Origin: Anaerolineae bacterium
Lineage (GTDB): Bacteria; Chloroflexota; Anaerolineae; 4572-78; J111
Direction: 5' to 3'
Assembly: GCA_020433835.1 (NCBI GenBank)
Contig: JAGRBY010000356.1
Coordinates: forward strand, 1 to 7,551
DNA length: 7,551 nucleotides
Position 1 is the first letter of the stretch; every line of letters begins with the position of its first letter. A program made the translations under genes and the position numbers. The notes below the pieces were generated by a model. The model saw only the letters and a list, made by a program, of their open reading frames with translations, was not told the DNA's origin and did not search any database. Positions 1 to 7,300 of this stretch are shown one piece after another.

Positions 1-519
1 CTTTACCATCGCCTTAATGAGGATTACCGCCCGCTGCACGCGCTCTGTCGCTTCTTTCTGGAGCAGACCGGCCCACTGCACGCGCTCGGCGACCGGCAGA
101 TGCTGCCATTTTTGGTCGATATGGCGCGTCTGTACGAGCTGTTTGTGGCCGAGTGGCTTTCGGTTCATCTGCCGGAGACGCTGAAACTCAAGGCCCAGGA
201 ACGCGTTACCATCGGCCAGTCTCACCATCTCAAATTTGACATTGACCTGGTCTTGTACGATGCTAAGAGCGATGAGGCTCGCTGCGTTTTGGACACCAAA
301 TATAAAGCACCCGGCACCCCGGCCAACGATGATATTTTTCAGGTGGTCGCTTACGCCGAAGCCAAGGGCTGTCGCCAGGCGGTGCTGGTTTATCCCACAC
401 CGCTCGCGCAGCCGCTCGATGAAACCATCGGTCGCATTCGCGTACGCAGTTTAACCTTTGGGCTGGATGGCAATTTGGAAGCGGCGGGACGCCAACTTTT
501 GGCGGCGCTCGCGATTTGA
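1..519 (+). CDS. mcrC: McrC-family restriction subunit, C-terminal part (5' end outside window)
   Basis: The frame is open from base 1 to a TGA at 517-519, so about 172 C-terminal residues are visible and the start lies to the left. McrC proteins are the nuclease partner of the McrB GTPase in type IV, modification-dependent restriction. The visible part carries the family's signature run YRPLHALCRFF, then VDMARLYELFVAEWL at about residues 39-53. A PD-(D/E)xK nuclease core follows: Asp82 in DIDLVL, Asp98 and Lys100 in DTKYK, and the downstream helix motif FQVVAYA with Gln114. All catalytic positions I can check are intact. McrC proteins are usually several hundred residues long, so more than half is missing here only because of the window edge. 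McrB would be expected just upstream. LlaJI-type relatives share this domain, so the exact system type is not settled. Confidence 0.85.
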   Translation, partial: LYHRLNEDYRPLHALCRFFLEQTGPLHALGDRQMLPFLVDMARLYELFVAEWLSVHLPETLKLKAQERVTIGQSHHLKFDIDLVLYDAKSDEARCVLDTKYKAPGTPANDDIFQVVAYAEAKGCRQAVLVYPTPLAQPLDETIGRIRVRSLTFGLDGNLEAAGRQLLAALAI

Positions 520-564
520 AAGTTTTGCTTGTTGCGTGTAGACAATAGTTTCGAGGGGTAAGTA

Positions 565-972
565 GTGGCAGGGTATTCAAAACGCCCTCTGGCGGCCAAG
601 CTGGGCATCAAACCGAACACAATGCTCTATCTGGTTAACCCACCGCAAGATTATGAAAATACCCTAGGCCCGCTGCCGGACGGCGTCAAACGGGTCGAAC
701 AGCCTCAGTCGGCAACCGGATTTATCCAAATCTTTACCAAATCCCAGGGCGAGCTGGAAGCCGAATTCCCCCGGTTGAAAGCGTCTTTGGCGACCGATGG
801 AATGTTGTGGGTCTCATGGCCGAAGAAAGCATCAAAGGTTGAAACCGACCTGGATGGCAATATTGTCCGCGAGGTTGGGTTGGCGAATGGATTGGTTGAT
901 GTTAAAGTATGTGCGGTTGATGAAACATGGTCAGGTCTTAAGTTTGTGTATCGATTGAAGGACAGGGAGTGA
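565..972 (+). CDS. DUF3052 family protein
   Basis: This 135-residue protein starts with GTG at 565. The site GAGGGG at 553-558 lies 6 nt upstream, and the opening MAGYSKRPLAAKLGIKP is typical of the DUF3052 family, so this start is well supported. The family is small and soluble and its function is not established. Visible here are the conserved N-terminal block (residues 1-30, with LGIKPN), a central segment rich in acidic and Phe/Leu residues, and the block LWVSWPKKASK near residue 90. The block VDVKVCAVDETWSGLKFV near the C-terminus is also typical. No signal peptide or membrane segment is seen. The gene ends 4 nt before argJ and the argJ ribosome binding site lies in its last codons, so the two are probably one transcript. 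That pairing does not by itself imply a role in arginine synthesis. Confidence 0.85.
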   Translation: MAGYSKRPLAAKLGIKPNTMLYLVNPPQDYENTLGPLPDGVKRVEQPQSATGFIQIFTKSQGELEAEFPRLKASLATDGMLWVSWPKKASKVETDLDGNIVREVGLANGLVDVKVCAVDETWSGLKFVYRLKDRE

Positions 973-976
973 CATT

Positions 977-2197
977 ATGGCAAAGCAACAATCTTCTCTA
1001 ACGCAGGTACCCGGTTTTCGAGCCGTGGGCGTAACATGTGGGTTAAAAGACTCGGGTAAACCTGATTTGGCGCTGGTGCTGGCCGACCGGCCTTGCGCGG
1101 CGGCGGCCGTGTTTACCACCAACAGCTTTAAGGCTGCGCCGGTTCTGTACGATATGGCGCTGATGGATCGCGCCGCCCGCTCGCTGCGCGGCGTGGTGAT
1201 CAATGCCGGTAACGCCAACGCTGTCACCGGCGAGCAGGGCATGCGCGACGCCGAGTTAATGGCCCGGCTGGCCGAATCGGCCTGCGGTTTACCTGCCGAC
1301 ACCATATTTGTGATGAGTACGGGCGTTATCGGTGAGAAAATGCCGATGGACAAAATCGAGGCCGGACTTCGACAGGCGGGCGACCAGATTCAAAGCGAAG
1401 CCGGTCGGCAAGGTCAGGGAGCGGCGGAAGCCATTATGACCACCGATCTCGTTTCTAAAGAAGCCTTCGTCCAAACGACCATCGGCGGACAAACGGTGAG
1501 TTTGGGGGGGATGGCTAAAGGCAGCGGGATGATTCACCCCAATATGGCGACGATGCTTTCGGTTATCGTCACCGATGCGGTCATCGAGCCGGCGTTGCTC
1601 AAAGAGGCACTTAAGAAGGCTGTGGCTCGCACTTTTCATCGCCTTACCGTCGACAGCGATACCAGCACTAACGATACCGTGCTGCTGATGGCATCCGGTC
1701 AGGCCGGACATAACACCATTGAGCTGAAATCGCCGGAATTTGAAACGTTTGTAACGGCCTTAACCCAACTCTGTACGCAGCTTGCCAAAGCTATTGCCCG
1801 TGACGGTGAGGGGGCTACTAAATTAGTCGAAGTTATTGTTCGACGGGCTGTCAGCGAAGCCGAGGCCGAAACAGCGGCCAAAACCATCGCTACATCGCCG
1901 TTGGTTAAAACCGCTCTATTTGGCAATGATCCCAACTGGGGGCGGGTGTTGGCTGCGTTGGGGCGCAGTGGGGTCTTGCTTTACCCCAATAGGGTCTCGT
2001 TATGGTTAGGCGATTTTGAATTACTCCATAACGGCGAGCCACAGGCTTTCGATGAAACCGCTGCTCACGATTGGATGTCCGAGGCAGACACCGTCAAGCT
2101 TGTGGTTGATTTAGACGTCGGTCAGGCTGAGGTTGCCGTTTGGACGTGTGATTATTCTTATAAGTACATCGAAATTAATGCCGAGTATCATACGTAA
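977..2197 (+). CDS. argJ: Bifunctional glutamate N-acetyltransferase / ornithine acetyltransferase ArgJ
   Basis: ArgJ moves the acetyl group from N-acetylornithine to glutamate, closing the cyclic arginine pathway in the cytoplasm; some members also use acetyl-CoA. The 406-residue length is normal for the family. The precursor cleaves itself before a Thr that becomes the N-terminal nucleophile of the beta chain. Here this is Thr192 in KGSGMIHPNMATML, giving chains of about 191 and 215 residues. The oxyanion-hole pair is Thr115-Gly116 in STGVIG. Other family blocks are NAGNANAVTG (76-85), MTTD (154-157), DSDTSTNDT (226-234), DGEGATK (276-282) and GNDPNWGRVLAALGR (316-330). Asn401 and the terminal Thr406, which close the active site in known ArgJ structures, are present. 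The ATG is preceded by AGGGAG at 964-969 with 7 nt spacing, inside the end of the DUF3052 gene, which suggests translational coupling. No other arg genes are in the window. The gene appears intact. Whether it is mono- or bifunctional cannot be read from the sequence. Confidence 0.97.
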   Translation: MAKQQSSLTQVPGFRAVGVTCGLKDSGKPDLALVLADRPCAAAAVFTTNSFKAAPVLYDMALMDRAARSLRGVVINAGNANAVTGEQGMRDAELMARLAESACGLPADTIFVMSTGVIGEKMPMDKIEAGLRQAGDQIQSEAGRQGQGAAEAIMTTDLVSKEAFVQTTIGGQTVSLGGMAKGSGMIHPNMATMLSVIVTDAVIEPALLKEALKKAVARTFHRLTVDSDTSTNDTVLLMASGQAGHNTIELKSPEFETFVTALTQLCTQLAKAIARDGEGATKLVEVIVRRAVSEAEAETAAKTIATSPLVKTALFGNDPNWGRVLAALGRSGVLLYPNRVSLWLGDFELLHNGEPQAFDETAAHDWMSEADTVKLVVDLDVGQAEVAVWTCDYSYKYIEINAEYHT

Positions 2198-2258
2198 GGT
2201 AGGGGTAAGGGGTAGGTAGTAAGGATTAGGGGTTTTAAAGTCTATTACTTCCTACTCC
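2196..2258. repeat. Heptad-type palindromic repeat downstream of argJ
   Basis: The spacer after argJ is made of degenerate 7-bp units on the purine-rich side: AAGGTAG, GGGTAAG, GGGTAGG, TAGTAAG, GATTAGG. It then turns around into the complementary style TCTATTA, CTTCCTA, CTCC. Bases 2209-2222 pair with 2245-2258: 12 Watson-Crick pairs, one G-T pair and one mismatch, with a 22-nt loop. TTTT follows directly at 2259-2262, so the hairpin could also act as a weak intrinsic terminator for the DUF3052-argJ transcript. A second element of the same build lies at 2755-2826. Confidence 0.6.
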
Positions 2259-2282
2259 TTTTGTGAACAACGAAAATTCTTT

Positions 2283-2287
2283 AAAGG
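2283..2287 (+). promoter_or_regulatory. Ribosome binding site that decides the start of the 2296 gene
   Basis: AAAGG lies 8 nt before the ATG at 2296. The in-frame GTG at 2263 has only pyrimidine-rich repeat sequence in front of it and no purine-rich site. Family similarity begins just after the ATG, so 2296 is preferred. Confidence 0.5.
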
Positions 2288-2295
2288 TATTGTTG

Positions 2296-2616
2296 ATGAC
2301 AACTGTAAAAGTTATGTATTGGAAGGACATCCCCTGCACTGTGCGGGCCGAGGCCGGACGCCGGCAGCGCGTGTCGCGGCCACTGCCGGATATCTATATG
2401 GCGGTGGTTGATGCTGTTGCCATGAAGGAAGGGCTAACCGGCTCAGATGCCTATCAAGATGCGTTCCACTGGGGCGAAGCTGAGGAAAGAGATGGTACCG
2501 TGGCAGAGGCTGCCGATGCCGTCGTTGAAGAGATCTTGGCCAAATATCCAAAATCTTGGCTGATCGAACGTGGCCAGCAAGCCGGCGCATCAATTGAGGA
2601 TGAAACGGCCCCGTAA
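2296..2616 (+). CDS. Small 'Virulence_fact' (PF13769-type) protein
   Basis: I read this as a 106-residue protein starting at ATG 2296; an upstream in-frame GTG at 2263 would add 11 residues but lacks a binding site. The N-terminal block YWKDIP (residues 8-13) followed by a GRRQRVSRPLP stretch and an Ala-rich helix (VVDAVAMKEG) matches the Pfam family labelled 'Virulence factor'. That label is historical and does not show a role in virulence; the biochemical function is unknown. The C-terminal half is acidic and predicted helical, with DAYQDAFHWGEAEERDG and a DAVVEEILAKYP helix. There is no signal peptide or membrane segment. From general knowledge, relatives in other bacteria often sit beside one-carbon or corrinoid genes; none is present here. 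The gene stands alone between two hairpin-forming repeat elements, with no partner on its strand closer than argJ. Confidence 0.75.
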   Translation: MTTVKVMYWKDIPCTVRAEAGRRQRVSRPLPDIYMAVVDAVAMKEGLTGSDAYQDAFHWGEAEERDGTVAEAADAVVEEILAKYPKSWLIERGQQAGASIEDETAP

Positions 2617-2975
2617 ATCATCCTCGCCTCGCTTGTTCCCTCAACAGGACAGTTAGACTATTGTCAACGTCTTCTTAACATGCTAACTTGGTTATATCTG
2701 CACACTTAACCTTACTTAGGATCGTGAATTAAATAACTTTCTCATTTGCATTTAGGTAATTAGTAAATAGTAATTGGTTATTCAATCCCCAGTCTCCAGT
2801 TACCAGTTACAAATTACAAATTACCCGACAGAATTAGGTAAGTTAATTAATTCTCATTCCTTAATAAAGGTTAAAGGTTCAAGTTCAATCCTGTAACCGG
2901 GGAAGCATTGACAATGACATTTAACGTTCTGGGCAGCAATCCATTTTCATCGATCACCCATCGACGAGGGACTTT
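2617..2975. other. 359-bp AT-rich spacer
   Basis: No gene of family size is seen on either strand. It holds the palindromic repeat at 2755-2826 and a short possible ORF at 2914-2985. TTGACA occurs at 2908-2913, but no matching -10 lies at the usual distance, so no promoter is called. The ribosome binding site GAGGG at 2966-2970 is 5 nt before the ATG of the next gene. Any promoter for the metallo-hydrolase gene should lie here. No tRNA, small RNA or clear terminator could be recognised. Confidence 0.6.
2755..2826. repeat. Heptad-type palindromic repeat upstream of the MBL-STAS gene
   Basis: The left arm reads in 7-bp units GGTAATT, AGTAAAT, AGTAATT, GGTTATT. The right arm reads CCAGTCT, CCAGTTA, CCAGTTA, CAAATTA, CAAATTA. 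Bases 2756-2780 pair with about 2800-2824: 20 Watson-Crick pairs and one G-T pair over 25 positions, with an inner loop of about 19 nt. The overall build (heptads on one strand, then inverted heptads) is the same as at 2196-2258. The style recalls the heptameric short tandem repeats described in cyanobacteria; that comparison is by eye only. Confidence 0.65.
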
Positions 2976-4301
2976 ATGCTGCTAAAGATATGGGGAGCAA
3001 GAGGCTCTATTCCGGCACCGCTCAAACCGGATGATGTTCACCAAAAAATTATGACGGCTCTCCAATGGGCCGGCGAGCAAAATATTAATCTGGCCGATGC
3101 CGCCGGTAGGCAGGGTCTAATCGACAAACTGTCTTTAAGCGGAAGTACAGCCGGAGGCAACACAACCTGCGTTACCATCGAATGTGGCGACGATCTTCTC
3201 ATCTTTGATGCCGGCTCTGGTATTCGAGAATTAGGGGCCTACTTGATGAATGGCCGTAATGAGCACGCCCGCAAGCTCGGTTTTTATCGCGGCAAGGGGC
3301 ATGCTCACCTCTTTTTTACCCACACCCACTGGGATCACATCCAGGGCTTACCTTTTTTTGCCCCGCTGCATGTGCCCGGCAACCGCTTTGATATTTACCA
3401 CGTTCACGACCATGTTCCCGATACACTTGCCAAACAAATGGAGGCAACCGTCTTTCCCCTGCGGTTTGACCAAATTCAGGCCGACCTCACTTTTCACCAG
3501 CTCAAAGAGGGTCAGTTGTTAAAAATCGGTGAGGCGATGATCAGCAATGCCGAGTTGAAGCATCCCGGCAAAGCCTACGCCTATCGGGTTGAGGCTGACA
3601 ATGCTATTGCCATTTTGGCAACGGATGCCGAATACAAAAGCCTTGATAATACGGATACGCTTAAATACCGAAATTTCTACGCCAACGCCGATCTACTTAT
3701 TTTCGATGCGATGTTCTCGGTGCGCGAGTCGTTTGTTAAACAAGATTGGGGTCACAGTTCGGCTCTGATTGGGGCCGATATTGCCGGTGAAGCCAACGTA
3801 AAGCGGTTGGTTCTCTTTCACCACGACCCAACCACCACCGACATCGAGCTGATGCAACTTAAGCAAGAGACCGAAGAGTATATTCAAAGCCAGGGGTTGG
3901 CGATTGAAGTGATTATTGGCCTGGAAGGTTTTGAAATTACGCTTAATAATCCAACAGTGACGACCGATTTTTACATTACCGAGTGGACCAAGAACGGTAT
4001 TGTCTTTTTAACCTTGTCCGGCAAATTTGGAGGCCAGGCTACGGAGCGTTTCAGAAAACACTTGGCCCGTAGCCTTCAGACCCATCAGGTGAATAAGGTC
4101 ATTTTGAATATGGGCGGCGTCAGTGATATGCAGATGGCTGGCATCCAGGCGCTTGTCGATGCCCGCAGTGCGGTGATGAGCCTGGCCCTGGTAAAATTAC
4201 CGGAGAATGTATATCGCGTCTTCGAGTTATCGGCTACTACCGATTTTTTCGCCATCTATGATGATGAGAAATCAGCCTTGACCGCGTTTAATTCGCATTA
4301 G
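2976..4301 (+). CDS. Metallo-beta-lactamase-fold hydrolase fused to a C-terminal STAS domain
   Basis: This 441-residue protein has two domains. Residues 1-325 form a metallo-beta-lactamase fold of the phosphodiesterase-like type: the opening IWGARGSIPAP, GGNTTCV (60-66), DAGSGIRELG (78-87), and the metal motif THTHWDH (His116, His118, Asp120, His121). Further likely ligands are His196 in LKHPGK, Asp217 in ATDAEY and the His in FHHDP (281-285); WGHSS (258-262) is also conserved in style. All metal positions are present, so hydrolase activity is likely, but the substrate is unknown. Residues 332-440 form a STAS domain like the anti-sigma-factor antagonists, with FLTLSGKF near its start. In the loop that normally reads Asp-Ser-x-Gly the sequence is Gln386-Met387-Ala388-Gly389, so the usual phosphorylation serine is missing. 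The start ATG has GAGGG 5 nt upstream. No signal peptide is seen, so it is probably cytoplasmic. No sigma factor or anti-sigma kinase gene is nearby. Confidence 0.9.
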   Translation: MLLKIWGARGSIPAPLKPDDVHQKIMTALQWAGEQNINLADAAGRQGLIDKLSLSGSTAGGNTTCVTIECGDDLLIFDAGSGIRELGAYLMNGRNEHARKLGFYRGKGHAHLFFTHTHWDHIQGLPFFAPLHVPGNRFDIYHVHDHVPDTLAKQMEATVFPLRFDQIQADLTFHQLKEGQLLKIGEAMISNAELKHPGKAYAYRVEADNAIAILATDAEYKSLDNTDTLKYRNFYANADLLIFDAMFSVRESFVKQDWGHSSALIGADIAGEANVKRLVLFHHDPTTTDIELMQLKQETEEYIQSQGLAIEVIIGLEGFEITLNNPTVTTDFYITEWTKNGIVFLTLSGKFGGQATERFRKHLARSLQTHQVNKVILNMGGVSDMQMAGIQALVDARSAVMSLALVKLPENVYRVFELSATTDFFAIYDDEKSALTAFNSH

Positions 4302-4359
4302 CGGTGATAAAGTCGCCGGCTGAAATTGCCTGTCGTTCTATTCTTACTAAAATGGTCGG

Positions 4360-7300
4360 ATGGCAAAAAAAGGTAGACGTCCCCCGGCGCGATCCATGTC
4401 GCGCCGACAACTTCCTCCATACACGGGTTTAATTCTTGTTCTTCTCACGTTTCTCACGCTGACAATTCTGCACAGTATTATCGTGCCGATCACCCAGGGT
4501 GAGGACGAATTAGCCCATTACCGCTACATCAGCTTTATGGCCGAACATAACCGTCTGCCCATAAACAACGCCGAACGAGAACAGGCCTGGTACCGCTCCG
4601 ATTGGCCGCCGCTTTACCATTTGATTGTCGGTTGGAGCGTGACCTGGCTCGATACGACCCGTCCGCATCTCAAAGATGTCGGCGAATCGCCCCGCCGCCG
4701 TCTGGTTGGCGACATTTTCTACCCACGCCTCATCATCTACACCGAAGATGCCCGCTGGCCCTGGCAAGACGGCATCCTGGCCTGGCACATCGGCCGCTTC
4801 ATATCGATTGCCTTCGCTACAGCAGCCCTCATCTTCACCTACCTCACGGCTCTCGAACTGGCTCAAAGTACAAGGTTGCAAGGGTACAAAAACCAAAACC
4901 ATCCAACCATCCAACCATCCAACCATCCAACCGACTCTAAAAACTCTACAAACTCCATAAACTTTATAAACTCCCCACCTCTACTCGCTACGCTAGCCAC
5001 CGCCCTCCTCGCTTTCACCCCGCGCTTCCTCTTTAGCTCGGCGATGCTCGGCGATGACAGTCTTTTTATATTGCTGTCGGCAGCTTTTATATGGCTGTTG
5101 TTGCGGGCCTTACGGGGCGATGATCGCTGGTGGATTTACGGGCTGATGGGGCTGCTGCTGGGGCTGTCGATAACCACCAAATACAGCACCGGCCTGCTGC
5201 CGTTGGCTATTGTGCCGGTGGTCTGGTGGCGGGTGCGGCAAACGGGCCTGTCGTGGTCGCAAGCTATGGGCCGTTTGGCTGCTGCCTGGTTGGGCGTTAT
5301 CGTGGGCGTAAGCTGGTGGTTCGGCTGGATCGGGTATTACTTCAACACTATTCGCGAGGATGGTCTTGTTTTCGGCCTGCTCAGCCCGCTTTTGGCCTCC
5401 GGACCTGATGTCAGTATGCGTCGCGTTTTTGCCTTTTTCGGCGGTGGCGAATTTACCGGGTCGCTTCGGCCCGATGCTGTAGCCGGTGGCTCGTTTGGCG
5501 CGTGGTGGGTTTATCTATTCCAAACTTTCTGGGGCGTTCCTATTCTCGAACACGATCCGTTTTTTCCGTGGGCTTATCTGGGTGTTCTACTCTTTTGTGT
5601 GCTGTGTTTGGTGGGGCTTTGGTGGCTGTGGCGATTTGCCCCGGCACCGATGTGCGTGACGCTCGGTGTACTTGCTTTGATTGTAGCGCTCCTAATGCCG
5701 TTTCCTATTTTACGCTACTTTCTTACCTTCAACATTCTCGAAACCGGCCAGGGACGCCACATTCTCTATCCGGCGGCACAGGCGATTCCGCTGCTGTTGG
5801 CGATGGGCTGGCTGGTGTTTGTTGGTGGGGTAAAGGCTAAGGCTGAGGCTAAGGCAAATCTTTCGCGAGTTAGAGATCGAACTCGACTCTCCCTCCTCCC
5901 TGTTTTGCCTCTTCTCCTCTGGTCTCTTTTTCAACTTGTCGCTATGAACCGCACTTACCCCGATCCGCTGCCGGTGCAAACTACAACTTTTGATTCGGCT
6001 TCGATTCCGCAGCCGCTTAAGCACAATTTTAATGATGATATCCAGCTTTTGGGTTACGATTTTCAACCCGATCCCGATCAAGCCATTATCAATCTAACCC
6101 TCTTTTGGCAGGCCCTGCAGCCGGTTGATGAAAACGTTCGTACCCAGGTTCAACTGGTCGATCCCGATGGTCAAGCCCGTTTCACCTGGGTAAGCCATCC
6201 GATTAACGGTCTCTACCCGACGCGTGCCTGGGACAGCGGCGATGTCATTCGCGACGAACTGCCGCTGCCGCTGGCTGCCGTACCGGCAAATTCATACAAC
6301 ATCCAACTCAATCTGCTGCATGAAGCCGAAGACACACCGCTCAACGCCGAACCGTTTTCGTTTATCCAGTTCGATCTGGGCAAAGTCCAACCTATTCCCC
6401 AGGCCGCCACGCTGTCCAACGGTCTCGAATATCGGTTGTGGGTAGGTGATAGACCGGTGCGCAGTCGCCAAACGCTTCCGCTTACCTGGCTGCCGAAAAC
6501 TGACACGGCGGTAAAATGGAATCTTATCGATCCCAACGGAGCGACTTATGCGCCCGTGGCTACCGGCGATGCCACCGCTATCTTCATCGTTGAGCCTCAT
6601 TGGCCCAGCGGCGACTATCGGCTTCAGCTTGAAAACGAAGCGATAAAAACCGAACCCTTATTCACCGTCGCCACCGAAGCCCGGCTGTTCGCGCTACCGC
6701 CCGAATTAGCCTCCCATCCGCATTGGACGCCGCTCGAAGCGAATTTCGGCAATGCTATCAAACTGCTTGGCGCAGCCCTGCCTGTACGGAAGCTGGAACC
6801 GGGCGGCGTCCTGCCTATCGAACTGGCCTGGCAAAGTCTAGCCCCGGTACTGCCCGATGCCGTCACCTTCGCCGTTCTTCTCGATGCCGAGCAGCAGCCC
6901 TTCGGCAGCGTTGATCGCTATCCGTCCGGCTTCTACAGCCCCATGCTGTGGGCTACCGGCGAAGTTGTACCCGACTCCTTCTCCTTGGCTGTTCAGCCCG
7001 ATGCTCCAGCCGGCATCTACAATCTGCGTGTAGGTCTTTATCACCTTATCGACGAACAGCCGCAGTCACTGCTTCTCTTTCAAGATGGTCAACCGACCGA
7101 AAACAGCGCTGTTGTACTTGGCCCCTTTAAGGTCGGTGGTCCTCCCCCCGATCTTGTTATCGTTAATCCAGCGCCGCAATTTGTTATCAACCAAACCCTT
7201 GGCGAACAAATCACGCTCCTAGGCTACGATATTGAACCGCAGCCAGCAGTCAGCCATCAGCCATCAGCCAACGAAAACCAATCAACCGATAACCCAACTC

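Noticed and set aside
931..1711. Two 140-codon minus-strand ORFs (931-1353 and 1289-1711)
   Set aside because: They lie antisense within argJ, which has full family motifs on the + strand; long antisense frames are expected in such coding DNA.
2263..2295. GTG start at 2263 for the small Virulence_fact gene
   Set aside because: No purine-rich binding site in front, and family similarity starts after the ATG at 2296, which has AAAGG 8 nt upstream.
2870..2900. GGTTCAAGTTCAATCC as a tRNA T-arm
   Set aside because: The arms do not pair properly and no acceptor, D or anticodon stems are found around it.
2908..2936. TTGACA at 2908-2913 as a promoter -35 box
   Set aside because: At 16-18 nt downstream the sequence is GGGCAG-like, not a -10 box.
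4302..4359. Terminator after the MBL-STAS gene
   Set aside because: No stem followed by a T-run is seen in the 58-nt gap.
4510..4926. 138-codon minus-strand ORF whose start codes MVGWLDGWM
   Set aside because: It is the antisense of the large glycosyltransferase frame, and its opening comes from the CCATCCAA repeat; no family features and no binding site.
4899..4977. CRISPR array or similar
   Set aside because: Units are 8-9 bp with no spacers.
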